64,000 nt of DNA from Carboxylicivirga sediminis (GCF_018156225.1 NZ_JAGTAR010000020.1:49064-113063), one strand, 5' to 3'; counted from the stretch's first letter, positions 52,648 through 62,340 are shown. Translations and numbers: made by a program. Notes: a model not told the origin generated them from the sequence alone.

Positions 52648-53838
52648 CTAGTAGTTATAGGAACTTTGACCGTGTTCGTGAATATCCAATCCTTCACGTT
52701 CTTCCTGTTCCGACACGCGTAAGCCAATGGTGGCTTTAAGCACTTTGAAGAGGATTAGTCCGATGGCAAAGGCCCAAATGCCGATGCTGACCACTCCCAT
52801 TGCTTGAATACCCAGCAACGAAAAGCCTCCGCCATACAGCAGTCCGCCATCTGTGGCAAATATGCCGACCAAAAGAGTGCCTAAGGCGCCGCAAACACCA
52901 TGTACAGAGATGGCACCAACCGGATCATCCACTTTAAGTTTGTGGTCGATAAATTCAATGGAGAATACAACTACTAGTCCGGCAATGGCTCCGATGGCCA
53001 CAGCGCCTGCTGGCGAAACAATGTCGCAACCTGCTGTAATGCCTACTAATCCTGCAAGTGCACCGTTTAAGGTCATCGATAAGTCGGGCTTTTTGTATCT
53101 GAACCAGGTAACAAACATAGTTACTATAGCACCTGCTGCTGCAGCAAGGTTGGTGGTGATAACAATCAGGGCAACTGCATAGGCATTGTCTCCACTGATG
53201 GCTAACTGAGAACCAGGGTTAAAACCAAACCAGCCCAACCAAAGAATAAAAACTCCTAAAGCTCCAATGACCATGTTATGACCAGGTATGGCGTTGGCTT
53301 TACCATTGTATTTGCCAATTCGTGGACCAATGGTCCAGGCACCAGCTAAGGCTGCCCATCCACCTACAGAGTGAACAACGGTTGAACCGGCGAAATCGTG
53401 AAAACCGAGCTCGCTTAACCAACCACCACCCCAAACCCAATGGCCTGAAATGGGGTAGATGACAACTGTAATAATGAGTGAAAACAACAAATAGGTGCTG
53501 AATTTTGTGCGTTCAGCCATGGCACCTGAAACAATGGTGGCGGCTGTGGCAGCAAATACTGTTTGGAAAAATAGGTTGTGCAGGTCAGTACCATCATTGT
53601 AAAAGAAGTCAAGTGAACCAAAAAATGCACCTTCTCCCCCGTACATAATACTGTATCCAATAATCCAGAACATCAGGGAGCCTATTGAAAAGTCCATGAA
53701 ATTCTTCATGATAATGTTACCTACGTTTTTGGCTCGTGTAAAACCGGCTTCCACCATGGCAAAGCCTGCCTGCATAAAAAATACTAAAATACCGGCCAGT
53801 AATACCCATAATATATCTAATGCGCTATTTGCATCCAT
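52648..53838 (-). CDS. amtB: Ammonium transporter
   Basis: Integral membrane ammonium channel of 396 residues with about eleven spans. AGFAMVEAGFTRAKNVGNII (24-43) is the Amt family start. The periplasmic ammonium site and twin-histidine pore appear in STVVHSVGGWAALAGAW and ISVHGVCGALGTLL. It is the last gene of porin-glnK-amtB, read leftward, 30 bp after glnK. GlnK would plug the pore when nitrogen is sufficient. Confidence 0.93.
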   Translation of the reverse strand: MDANSALDILWVLLAGILVFFMQAGFAMVEAGFTRAKNVGNIIMKNFMDFSIGSLMFWIIGYSIMYGGEGAFFGSLDFFYNDGTDLHNLFFQTVFAATAATIVSGAMAERTKFSTYLLFSLIITVVIYPISGHWVWGGGWLSELGFHDFAGSTVVHSVGGWAALAGAWTIGPRIGKYNGKANAIPGHNMVIGALGVFILWLGWFGFNPGSQLAISGDNAYAVALIVITTNLAAAAGAIVTMFVTWFRYKKPDLSMTLNGALAGLVGITAGCDIVSPAGAVAIGAIAGLVVVFSIEFIDHKLKVDDPVGAISVHGVCGALGTLLVGIFATDGGLLYGGGFSLLGIQAMGVVSIGIWAFAIGLILFKVLKATIGLRVSEQEEREGLDIHEHGQSSYNY

Positions 53839-53868
53839 AATTTCTAATTTTTCAAGGTTTCGATTCGA

Positions 53869-54213
53869 TTATTTCTCATAAAGTGTTTCCGGACCAGACT
53901 CCCCTGTGCGTATCCTGAAGGTGTCTGCTATGTCGGTAACAAAAATGCGTCCGTCGCCTATTTCGCCGGTTTTAGCAGCGTTGATAATGGCCGCTACTGT
54001 CTTGTCCATATTTTCATCGCGTACAATTATTGACAGCAGGCGTCGTTCAATAATACTGGTGTCATAGACTGTACCTCTGTATAAATGTCCCTCGCGGGCA
54101 ACGCCTGTACCTCTTACATCCCAGTATGAGAAGAATGTTATGTCCTGTTCTTCCAGCGCTTTTTTTACAGCTTCGAAGCGTGTTAAGCGGATAATTGCTT
54201 CAATCTTTTTCAT
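53869..54213 (-). CDS. glnK: P-II nitrogen regulatory protein
   Basis: A 114-residue P-II protein: KKIEAIIRLTRFEAVKKALEE opens like GlnB/GlnK. The T-loop contains HLYRGTVYDTS, with a Tyr near the uridylylation position. RDENMDKTVAAIINAAKTGEIGDGRIFV is the B-loop and C-terminal part. It differs from canonical GlnB in the T-loop sequence (VRGTGVAREGH). Next to amtB it is best called GlnK. Confidence 0.92.
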   Translation of the reverse strand: MKKIEAIIRLTRFEAVKKALEEQDITFFSYWDVRGTGVAREGHLYRGTVYDTSIIERRLLSIIVRDENMDKTVAAIINAAKTGEIGDGRIFVTDIADTFRIRTGESGPETLYEK

Positions 54214-54258
54214 GTGCTAATGTTTTAATGGTCAAATAGCTTTGTGATAAGACTTGCT

Positions 54259-54400
54259 ATTTATCCGAATTGTACAGGATAAATATGACAAGCCTGCTTT
54301 GGCATATTCTGAATGGAAAATAAGAGTGGCCCGTTGATGGCGATAAAGGTTTAAGCTAATTAGGACAATATGATTGAGCCACCCCTATTTTCATTCATAG
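54259..54400 (-). promoter_or_regulatory. Regulatory elements in the porin-glnK gap
   Basis: Two elements upstream of glnK. One is an 8-bp inverted repeat ATTTATCC (54259-54266) / GGATAAAT (54277-54284). The other is ACCCCTATTTTCATTCATAG (54381-54400), of the same type as the ACCCC blocks found in the divergent region at 55498-56020. No clear -7 element is seen on the minus strand. Confidence 0.4.
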
Positions 54401-54416
54401 ATTTGGTTTGTGTGTT

Positions 54417-55451
54417 TTAAAATGAATAAATAGCTGCAATCAGGAATTGCGATGCAGACTTTGTGATTTCATCATTATTATCAAGGAAGATTTCATCTTT
54501 AGCAGAATCCATTCTGAGTTCACTTGACAGTGTAAAAGGTCCATGATAGTAGTTTAGTGTAATAGTGTTTGAGAAAACACTTTCGGTATCAATTAACCAG
54601 TTGTTTTCTTTTTCTTTATAATATTCGGCCCGATAACCGATGGCCACTTTATCAGAAAAGCTATATTGAGGATATAATGCGAAACCTGTATACCCGGCGT
54701 CGCCATACTTGTCGGCTACTGAGTAATCGGCAGCATTTAATCCAAGATAAAACGCATCTGAAATTTGATAGCCGGTTGTTAAATCTATGATGGTGCCAGA
54801 TTCAGGCCCAGTCAAGAAATTGATATATGCATCCCATCCATCAACCGGCGATAGTGCTAATTGTCCTCCAAAATCAGAAAGGCCATTCATATCCTGGTAA
54901 ACATTCCAATCATTAAATACCCCAAGCATTAAGGCTATGCTTTCACTAATCGACCAATCCACCTTAAATCCGGCATTTTGAAACGGGCCTGCCGAAAACA
55001 AGTACGAGGTGGAGTAGTTAAAATTTGCAGCAGGTGAGATAACCTCGTAGCCAACAAATGTGCCCATGTAGCCTGCTGTTAATGATACAGCATCGCTTAA
55101 TGCATAGCTAATGTATGCATTCTGAATATTGACACTCTGGGTTTCGACTTCGCCAAAGGTGGTTAGAAACCCAACACTTGGTATAGATTTGTAACTTCTG
55201 GGTCCAAAGGAAAGTTCTCCAACAAAAGTGGCCTTTCCAACAGTTTGACTTAAGCCTAAATCAATCATGCCAATCGAAATGGAATTATGGTCGTCAGCAA
55301 AACTTGTTGGAATATTTGACTGACCTGCAAAATCATATTTAAAATAGGTGTCAACTGAACCTGTTATTTCCAGGTTGTTTTTTGTTTCCTCTTGAGCGTT
55401 AGCAGTGGTTAATGCAAGCCCTAATCCCAAAATCAATAAAATCGTTTTCAT
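54417..55451 (-). CDS. Outer-membrane beta-barrel porin
   Basis: A 344-residue protein with signal peptide 1-19 (ILLILGLGLALTTANAQ) and many alternating strands ending in an aromatic residue (SQFLIAAIYSF), the mark of an outer-membrane barrel. The pattern NLEITGSVDTYFKYDF...GMIDLGLSQTVGKA resembles the Bacteroidota BBP2-like porins. It is the first gene of the operon with glnK and amtB, suggesting a nitrogen-regulated uptake channel. Its promoter overlaps a palindromic block. Confidence 0.75.
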   Translation of the reverse strand: MKTILLILGLGLALTTANAQEETKNNLEITGSVDTYFKYDFAGQSNIPTSFADDHNSISIGMIDLGLSQTVGKATFVGELSFGPRSYKSIPSVGFLTTFGEVETQSVNIQNAYISYALSDAVSLTAGYMGTFVGYEVISPAANFNYSTSYLFSAGPFQNAGFKVDWSISESIALMLGVFNDWNVYQDMNGLSDFGGQLALSPVDGWDAYINFLTGPESGTIIDLTTGYQISDAFYLGLNAADYSVADKYGDAGYTGFALYPQYSFSDKVAIGYRAEYYKEKENNWLIDTESVFSNTITLNYYHGPFTLSSELRMDSAKDEIFLDNNDEITKSASQFLIAAIYSF

Positions 55452-55497
55452 AGATGAACGGTTAAAAAGTTAATTTTTGCTTTACATCTTGTTGATT

Positions 55498-55703
55498 GGG
55501 GGGTGTCTGCCTAAAAAAACACTTTTTATTCGTGGGTACCCCTGATTTTTCATAGGTCGACACTGCAAACATATAAAAATATTTAATTACACCCCTATTG
55601 AAATAGGGTTAAATATGAAAATAAAGTAAAAAATAATAAAATACCCCCTAATTGAAAGGGGGTGTGTGGTAAAAAAGAGTGATTTGAAAGTGAGATGCCC
55701 CCT
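55498..55703. promoter_or_regulatory. Cluster of ACCCC/GGGGT blocks in the porin-gltB divergent region
   Basis: Six G/C blocks lie in an otherwise AT-rich region: GGGGGGTGT (55498), ACCCCT (55538-55543), ACCCCTATTGAAATAGGGTT (55591-55610), ACCCCC...GGGGGT (55643-55663), CCCCCT (55698-55703) and AAGGGGGTAT (56011-56020). The third and fourth are dyads sharing a TTGAAA core. They may be operators of a nitrogen regulator for both divergent operons. The remaining 55704-56048 holds a candidate gltB promoter and nothing else recognised. Confidence 0.45.
55566..55573 (-). promoter_or_regulatory. Porin-glnK-amtB promoter
   Basis: CAAACATA on the plus strand reads TATGTTTG on the minus strand, matching TAnnTTTG. 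The expected -33 TTTG is absent; the ACCCCTATTGAAATAGGG dyad lies at that place, which would suit an activator-dependent promoter. The start site would be near 55559, with a leader of about 108 nt. Confidence 0.5.
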
Positions 55704-55904
55704 TTTTAATGAGCTCATATTTTTTGATTAGAAAGAATAAGGGTGGTGATATGTGGCGTTAGGTGATATAATTACTTGAAATTCAGTGAAAGTGAATAAT
55801 CATACAAGGGAGTGAATAAAAATACACTTCATAATAAACATGTCAAATGTCATAAAAAAATACAGCTTTCGTCCCGATAAGTTGGTATATATAAATGAAA
55901 ATTC

Positions 55905-55912
55905 TATTTTTG
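55905..55912 (+). promoter_or_regulatory. Candidate gltB promoter
   Basis: TATTTTTG matches the -7 element; TTGG at 55882-55885 is a weak -33 with a 19-bp spacer. The start would be near 55918, giving a leader of about 130 nt. Confidence 0.4.
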
Positions 55913-56048
55913 CTTTCGAATTATAATATAAAATCACAATAAGCTTTCTGAATGAAAGATGATTTGATTGTAGTTCATCCAATCCAACGGCGAGAATGAG
56001 ATTCCTTACGAAGGGGGTATAAGTAGATTTTCTCTTAAACAAAACAGT

Positions 56049-59000
56049 ATGATAAAAAGATTTCCAAATCCTCAGGGGTTGTACGATCCTGCTAATGAAC
56101 GTGATAATTGTGGGATTGGATTTGTGGCCAATATTAAAGGTACACAATCCAATGAAATAGTGATGAGAGGCTTGGAGGTGCTTACGAATATGACACACCG
56201 GGGTGCCGAAAGTTCTGATAATAAGTCGGGAGACGGTGCTGGTATTCTCATGCAGGTGCCTCATGAATACTTCACGACGTTCGGATTTAATCTGCCTTCT
56301 GCTGGTAAGTATGGTACCGGATTGGTGTTTCTTCCTCAGGATGAAAAGGAAGCAGCCTATTGTCAGGGGGTCCTTGATAAGTTTTTTGTTGCTGAGGGAT
56401 TAGAGTTGATAGGCTATAGGGATGTGCCGGTAGATAGCGATGTAATTGGGGAGATAGCCCAGGGAACTGAGCCTAAGATTTGTCAGGTGTTTGTTAAAGG
56501 AAACTATGAGCAAGATGCCTTGGAGCGTCATTTGTATTTGGCACGAAAGCAGGCTGAAAATGCCATTAGAGCATCTGAATTAAAGGAAAAGGAAGCATTT
56601 TATTTACCAAGTTTATCTTCCAAGATATTTATATATAAAGGTATGCTCACGCCGGAGCAGTTGGGCCTATATTTCCTTGATCTGAAGGACAGGCGTGTAA
56701 AAAGTGCCATTTCTTTAGTGCACTCACGTTTTAGTACCAATACTTTCCCTACCTGGGATTTGGCTCAGCCATTTCGCATCATGGCGCACAATGGTGAAAT
56801 CAATACCATTAAAGGTAACCGCTTATGGATGCAGGCGCGTGAGAGTCTGTTAGAGTCTGATTTATTTGGCGATGATCTAAAGAAACTATTCCCGGTGGTG
56901 ACACCCAATATGAGTGACTCAGCATCGCTGGATAACGTGCTGGAGTTCCTGTTCCTGACAGGACGTTCTTTACCTCATGCGCTGAGTATGCTGGTGCCTG
57001 AATCATGGAATAGTAAGAACCCGATTCCGAAAAGTTTAAAAGCATATTACGAATACCATTCCACCATTATGGAGCCATGGGATGGTCCTGCTTCTATCGT
57101 GTTCTCCGATGGACGCTATGTGGGAGGTACTTTGGATAGAAATGGATTACGTCCGTCGCGTTACGTCATTACCAAAGATGACATGATAGTGATGGGTTCT
57201 GAAGTTGGTGTTCAGACATTCTCTGCAGAAGACATCAAAGAAAAAGGGCGATTGAAGCCTGGTAAGCTGTTGTTGGTTGATACACAATTGGGTGTTATTA
57301 TACCTGATGAAGAAATTAAGTCACAGCTGGCTAAGCGTCACCCATATGGTAACTGGTTGAAAGAGAATCGCATTCGTATGCGCGATATTGATGTGCAAGA
57401 ACGCGTACCATCAGGTTTGGGTGAAAAGTATGATGCCTATATAAAAGCCTTTGGTTATAACCGCGAAGATTTTGAACATATTATTGCGCCAATGGCCAAT
57501 ACAGCCGGTGAGCCTATTGGTTCAATGGGTAACGATACACCCATTGCTGTATTGTCTGATAAGCCGCAACGCTTTTTCTCGTACTTCCGTCAGCTGTTTG
57601 CCCAGGTAACCAATCCACCTATCGATCCTATTCGTGAAGGATTGGTAATGGCATTAACCAACTATATTGGTTCCGTTTCAAAGAACCTGTTACGAGAAGA
57701 GCCATCACAGTGTCGCTCGATTAAATTTGAGAGCCCGCTGATGACCAATACTGACTTGGGTAAGATTAAGGATTATATGCGTGAGGAGTTTACGCATGTT
57801 AAAATTCCGATGACTTTCCCTGTTGATAAAGGTGGTAAAGGACTGGAGGATGCTTTGGAATCCATCTGTCAGGCAGCCGAAAAAGCGGTTGATGATGGCA
57901 TGAATTACATCATTCTGAGCGACCGTGATATTGATGAGCAGCATGCGCCTGTACCATCCTTGCTGGCTGTTGCAGCTACGCACCACCACCTGATTAAAGC
58001 CAAAAAGCGTATGCAGGTAGGTTTGGTTGTAGAAACGGGTGAAGCCCGCGAAGTGATGCATTTTGCTTTATTGCTTGGTTTTGGAGCCAGTGTAATTAAT
58101 CCATATGTGTGTTTTGCAGCCATCAACGAAATGGTGAAAGCAGGTAAGATTGACATGGATTATGCAACCGCACGCGAAAACTATATCAAAGCAGTTGATA
58201 AAGGCCTGTTGAAAGTATTGTCGAAAATGGGTATCAGTACCCTGCGTTCATATCATGGCGCCCAGATCTTCGAGGCTATTGGCGTTTCAGAAGAGGTGAT
58301 CAGTAAATACTTCATTGGTACACCTACCAAGATTGGAGGTGTAGGGCTTGATGAAATTGCACAGGAGAGTATCCTTGATCACAAAAAAGCATTTAAACCT
58401 GCTTTTCAGAGTAATCCATTTGATACAAAAGGTAGCTATGCCTACCGAAAATATGGCGAAAAGCACGGGTGGAATCCCGAAACTGTTGGGTTACTGCAAT
58501 GGGCTACTTCCGAAGGAGACTATAGTAAATACAAAGAATACAGCCGTCAGGTAGATGCTGATAATAAAACACCATTGTTTATTCGCGGCCTGATGAAGCT
58601 GAAAGACAGAAAGCCGATTGATATCAGTGAAGTGGAGCCGGCTTCGGAGATTATGAAGCGCTTTGTAACGGGGGCCATGTCATATGGTTCTATTTCGAAA
58701 GAGGCGCACGAAGCCATGGCATTGGCCATGAATGAAGTGGGTGGACGAAGCAATACCGGTGAAGGTGGTGAAGATGCAGAACGTTTTAAGAGTCCTGCAC
58801 GCAGCTCCATTAAGCAGATTGCCAGTGGTCGTTTTGGGGTAACCAACAACTACCTGACCAATGCCGATGAGCTGCAGATTAAAATTGCTCAGGGCGCCAA
58901 GCCTGGTGAAGGTGGGCAGCTGCCAGGATTTAAGGTGGATAAGATTATTGCACGTCTGCGTAATTCTACACCTGGTATCACATTAATTTCGCCTCCTCCT

Positions 59001-60566
59001 CACCACGATATTTATTCAATCGAGGATTTGGCACAGCTTATCTACGACCTGAAGAGTACCAACCCATCGGCACGTGTGAGCGTGAAGCTGGTATCGGAAA
59101 ATGGTGTAGGTACTGTTGCAGCGGGTGTTGCTAAAGCACATGCCGACCTGATTGTTATCAGCGGTACAGAAGGTGGAACGGGTGCCAGCCCAACCAGTTC
59201 AATCAAACATGCCGGGTTGCCAGTAGAGATAGGTTTATCGGAAACACAGCAGACGCTGGTGATGAATAATCTTCGTGGCCGTGTTAAATTACAGACGGAT
59301 GGTCAGCTAAAGACCGGTCTTGACGTGATGAAGATGGCTATGTTGGGTGCAGAAGAGTATGGTTTTGCCACTTCGGCCCTGGTGACCTTGGGTTGTGTGA
59401 TGATGCGTAAGTGTCACCTGAATACTTGTCCGGCAGGTATTGCTACCCAGGATGAGGAGCTACGTAAGCGTTTTATCGGTAAATATAAATACGTCGTTAA
59501 CTTCTTTAACTTCATTGCTGAAGAAGTGCGTGAGTACCTGGCTCAACTTGGTTTTAAATCGCTTGATGAAGTGATTGGCCGTACAGATTTACTGGAGCAG
59601 GATGCAAATATTTCTAACTGGAAATCAAAAGGCGTTGATTTAAGTCGTTTACTATACTTCCCTGAGGAAGGGAAGAAATACCCAATCCGTAATACCACTG
59701 AGCAGGATCATAAGCTGGATGAGGTATTGGATCGGAGCCTGATTAAACAGGCACAGCCTGCGCTGATTAATAAGCAGAAGGTGTGGATGGCAAGCGATAT
59801 CATCAACACCGACCGCACAGTGGGAGCCATGCTATCGGGTGAAGTATCTAAGAAGTATGGCGAAGAAGGCCTGCCTAAGAATACGATTAACTGTACCTTC
59901 CATGGTTCGGCTGGTCAGAGTTTTGGTGCCTTCCTGGCTAAAGGAGTCAGTTTCCGTCTGGAGGGTGATGCCAATGATTACATGGCCAAAGGGTTATCCG
60001 GTGGTAAGATTATAGTTGTACCACCAAATGGTTCAAGCTTTAAGCCCGAAGAGAATATTATTATCGGTAACACGGTTCTGTATGGTGCCACAAGTGGATT
60101 TATTTATGTGAGAGGTGTGGCAGGCGAGCGCTTTGCTGTGCGTAACTCAGGAGCTCATGCCGTTGTCGAGGGTGTTGGTGACCACTGTTGTGAGTACATG
60201 ACAGGCGGTCGAGTGGTAGTACTTGGACCAACGGGACGCAACTTTGCAGCTGGTATGAGTGGTGGTATTGCCTATGTGCTCGATGAAGAAGGTAACCTGG
60301 ATTACTACTGTAATAAAGGCCTGGTGGACTTAACGCCGGTTGAAGATGCCGCTGATGTACAGGAACTTCAGTTTATGCTCAATAAGCATCTGCTGCATAC
60401 TAATAGTAGTAAGGCTCAGGAAGTGCTGGTGAACTGGACGTCATACCTGCCAAAATTTGTGAAGGTGATTCCTTTTGAATATAAAAAGGTATTACAAGAG
60501 CAAAAGATAAAGGAGCTGGAGCGTAAGCTGCGCGAAACAGAAGATGCTCCTTACATCAGGGAATAG
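56049..60566 (+). CDS. gltB: Glutamate synthase large subunit
   Basis: The alpha subunit of NADPH-dependent glutamate synthase (1505 residues). The class II glutamine amidotransferase nucleophile is C21 in DNCGIGFVANI. The first 20 residues are probably cleaved off. The central and FMN-binding synthase domain (about 830-1200) has PSPARSSIKQIASGRFG-like and GTEGGTGASPTSSIKHAG segments. The 3Fe-4S cysteines are in CVMMRKCHLNTCPAG. The GXGXG domain ends the protein. It works with GltD to make glutamate from glutamine and 2-oxoglutarate, linked to the nitrogen operon upstream. Confidence 0.96.
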   Translation: MIKRFPNPQGLYDPANERDNCGIGFVANIKGTQSNEIVMRGLEVLTNMTHRGAESSDNKSGDGAGILMQVPHEYFTTFGFNLPSAGKYGTGLVFLPQDEKEAAYCQGVLDKFFVAEGLELIGYRDVPVDSDVIGEIAQGTEPKICQVFVKGNYEQDALERHLYLARKQAENAIRASELKEKEAFYLPSLSSKIFIYKGMLTPEQLGLYFLDLKDRRVKSAISLVHSRFSTNTFPTWDLAQPFRIMAHNGEINTIKGNRLWMQARESLLESDLFGDDLKKLFPVVTPNMSDSASLDNVLEFLFLTGRSLPHALSMLVPESWNSKNPIPKSLKAYYEYHSTIMEPWDGPASIVFSDGRYVGGTLDRNGLRPSRYVITKDDMIVMGSEVGVQTFSAEDIKEKGRLKPGKLLLVDTQLGVIIPDEEIKSQLAKRHPYGNWLKENRIRMRDIDVQERVPSGLGEKYDAYIKAFGYNREDFEHIIAPMANTAGEPIGSMGNDTPIAVLSDKPQRFFSYFRQLFAQVTNPPIDPIREGLVMALTNYIGSVSKNLLREEPSQCRSIKFESPLMTNTDLGKIKDYMREEFTHVKIPMTFPVDKGGKGLEDALESICQAAEKAVDDGMNYIILSDRDIDEQHAPVPSLLAVAATHHHLIKAKKRMQVGLVVETGEAREVMHFALLLGFGASVINPYVCFAAINEMVKAGKIDMDYATARENYIKAVDKGLLKVLSKMGISTLRSYHGAQIFEAIGVSEEVISKYFIGTPTKIGGVGLDEIAQESILDHKKAFKPAFQSNPFDTKGSYAYRKYGEKHGWNPETVGLLQWATSEGDYSKYKEYSRQVDADNKTPLFIRGLMKLKDRKPIDISEVEPASEIMKRFVTGAMSYGSISKEAHEAMALAMNEVGGRSNTGEGGEDAERFKSPARSSIKQIASGRFGVTNNYLTNADELQIKIAQGAKPGEGGQLPGFKVDKIIARLRNSTPGITLISPPPHHDIYSIEDLAQLIYDLKSTNPSARVSVKLVSENGVGTVAAGVAKAHADLIVISGTEGGTGASPTSSIKHAGLPVEIGLSETQQTLVMNNLRGRVKLQTDGQLKTGLDVMKMAMLGAEEYGFATSALVTLGCVMMRKCHLNTCPAGIATQDEELRKRFIGKYKYVVNFFNFIAEEVREYLAQLGFKSLDEVIGRTDLLEQDANISNWKSKGVDLSRLLYFPEEGKKYPIRNTTEQDHKLDEVLDRSLIKQAQPALINKQKVWMASDIINTDRTVGAMLSGEVSKKYGEEGLPKNTINCTFHGSAGQSFGAFLAKGVSFRLEGDANDYMAKGLSGGKIIVVPPNGSSFKPEENIIIGNTVLYGATSGFIYVRGVAGERFAVRNSGAHAVVEGVGDHCCEYMTGGRVVVLGPTGRNFAAGMSGGIAYVLDEEGNLDYYCNKGLVDLTPVEDAADVQELQFMLNKHLLHTNSSKAQEVLVNWTSYLPKFVKVIPFEYKKVLQEQKIKELERKLRETEDAPYIRE

Positions 60567-60586
60567 GGTGTTTGAACGCTTATTGC

Positions 60587-60681
60587 CCCCCATCGCCTTT
60601 AGGCACTTCCCCCAGGGGAAGATTTTTAGAGGTCATGGACAGTTCTCCCCTTGGGGAGATACCCGAAGGGAGTGGGGGTAT
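60587..60681. repeat. Palindromic REP/MITE-like element between gltB and gltD
   Basis: A 95-bp imperfect inverted repeat: left arm 60587-60623, right arm 60645-60681. Each contains its own hairpin (CTTCCCC/GGGGAAG at 60608-60623 and TCTCCCC/GGGGAGA at 60646-60661). GCCTTTAGG and CCCGAAGGG parts sit outside. Such elements are often dispersed in Bacteroidota genomes. It may also act as a partial terminator between gltB and gltD. Confidence 0.6.
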
Positions 60682-60821
60682 AGATTAAGATAAATATTCA
60701 GCTTGTAGTTAAAAAGATTAAGTAGCTATCAGCTATAAATAAAAGAACATCGGGGGACAAAAGGAGAATGAGTGATAAAAGGCTCAAAGGAGCCACCCCG
60801 ATTTCTTTAAAAAATACGATT

Positions 60822-62246
60822 ATGGCAGATCCAAAAGGTTTTATAAAATATGGACGTAAAGAAGGTGGTTACCGTCCTGTAGCCGAACGTGTAGATGATT
60901 ATGGTGAGGTGGAGCAAACACTTAATGTGGCTGATCGCACCCTCCAGGCATCTCGATGTATGGATTGCGGTATTCCATTTTGTCACTGGGCTTGCCCGGT
61001 TGGGAGTAAAATACCCGAGTGGCAGGATGCTGTGTATAAAGGAGAATGGAAGCTGGCAAGTGATATCCTGCATTCAACCAATAGCTTTCCTGAATTTACA
61101 GGACGCATCTGTCCAAACCCGTGTGAGAAATCATGCGTGTTGGCAATTCATGAAGAAGCCGTAACCATTCGTGAGAATGAGTGCTCGGTGGTGGAGCGTG
61201 CTTTTGAAGAGGGGTATATCGAGCCACGTATACCTGCACATAGAACAGGGAAAAAAGTGGCTGTTGTAGGCTCGGGTCCGGCCGGTTTGTCGGTAGCCGA
61301 TCTGCTCAATCAGGCGGGGCATTCAGTGACTGTGTTTGAAAGGGATGATGCAGTGGGCGGATTATTGCGCTATGGTATTCCTGATTTTAAGCTCAATAAA
61401 AAGGTGATTGATCGCCGTGTGGCTATCTTCGAAAAAGAAGGCATACAGTTTAAAACCAATGTGAGTGTTGGCGAAACCGTAAAAGGAGAAGAGCTGGCAA
61501 AAGAATATGATGCCGTGGTACTAACCATTGGTGCTATGCAACCACGAGATTTGCTTGTTGAAGGACGCGATTTGGATGGGGTGCATTTTGCGATGGATTT
61601 TCTGAAACAGCAAAATAAGGTCAACAGAGGTGAAGTGTTTACCAATGGTGATCGCCTTTTGGCAACCGGTAAAAATGTATTGGTGATTGGTGGTGGAGAC
61701 ACCGGTTCCGACTGTGTTGGTACCTCCAACCGTCAGAAAGCAAGCTCGGTGACGCAGATAGAGATTTTGCCTAAGCCACCACAAAAAAGAGCCGAAGGAA
61801 ACCCATGGCCATACTGGCCAACCACGCTTAAAACATCTACTTCGCATGCAGAAGGCTGCGAGCGTAAATGGAGCCTCAATACCAAGCGTTTCATTGGTGA
61901 AAACGGCAAGCTGAAGCAGGTAGAGCTGGTTGAGGTGGAATGGACAAGGGGAGATAATGGCCAGTGGCAGATGAGTGAAAAGCCAGAGACTGCTTATATT
62001 ATGGATGCCGAGTTGGTATTGCTGTCCATGGGATTTGTGAGCCCGGTGCATGAAGGCTTGGTGAAGGAGTTTGGTTTGGACTTGGATGCGCGTGGCAATA
62101 TTAAAGTAGATGCCCAGTATCAGACCAGTAAGGCCAATGTGTTTGCTGCAGGTGATGCCTCTAATGGCGCCAGCCTGGTGGTTACCGCCATTGCCAAAGG
62201 GCGTGAGGCTGCCAAAAGTGTACATGAGTTCCTGACGAAAGAATAA
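60822..62246 (+). CDS. gltD: Glutamate synthase small subunit
   Basis: The beta subunit (474 residues from the ATG at 60822, MADPKGFIKYGRKEGG). An upstream ATG at 60768 gives 18 extra residues, but the family starts at this point. Two N-terminal 4Fe-4S cysteine sets are CMDCGIPFCHWACPVG and CPNPCEKSC. An FAD Rossmann loop VVGSGPAGLSVAD and an NADPH loop VIGGGDTGSDC follow. It transfers electrons from NADPH to GltB. A GGCTC/GAGCC hairpin (60781-60794) lies ahead of the start. Confidence 0.95.
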   Translation: MADPKGFIKYGRKEGGYRPVAERVDDYGEVEQTLNVADRTLQASRCMDCGIPFCHWACPVGSKIPEWQDAVYKGEWKLASDILHSTNSFPEFTGRICPNPCEKSCVLAIHEEAVTIRENECSVVERAFEEGYIEPRIPAHRTGKKVAVVGSGPAGLSVADLLNQAGHSVTVFERDDAVGGLLRYGIPDFKLNKKVIDRRVAIFEKEGIQFKTNVSVGETVKGEELAKEYDAVVLTIGAMQPRDLLVEGRDLDGVHFAMDFLKQQNKVNRGEVFTNGDRLLATGKNVLVIGGGDTGSDCVGTSNRQKASSVTQIEILPKPPQKRAEGNPWPYWPTTLKTSTSHAEGCERKWSLNTKRFIGENGKLKQVELVEVEWTRGDNGQWQMSEKPETAYIMDAELVLLSMGFVSPVHEGLVKEFGLDLDARGNIKVDAQYQTSKANVFAAGDASNGASLVVTAIAKGREAAKSVHEFLTKE

Positions 62247-62292
62247 AAAATATCAGCCAATGGCTGAGGTTAATTAGGGTTGTTACAAAGAG

Positions 62293-62322
62293 AAGTCGTT
62301 CCGTTTTGGGGCGGCTTTTTTT
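62293..62322 (+). terminator. Terminator after gltD
   Basis: AAGTCGTTCC (62293-62302) pairs with GGGGCGGCTT (62308-62317), with several G-U pairs, followed by a T-run. Downstream begins the hairpin array. Confidence 0.75.
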
Positions 62323-62340
62323 GTGCGGTGAAGGGGAGGT

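Noticed and set aside
55800..56264. 154-codon minus-strand frame across the gltB start.
   Set aside because: Overlaps the certain N-terminus of GltB (Cys21 region) and has no family features.
61521..62225. 234-codon minus-strand frame opposite gltD.
   Set aside because: Shadow of gltD, rich in Gln, His and Trp, no domain.
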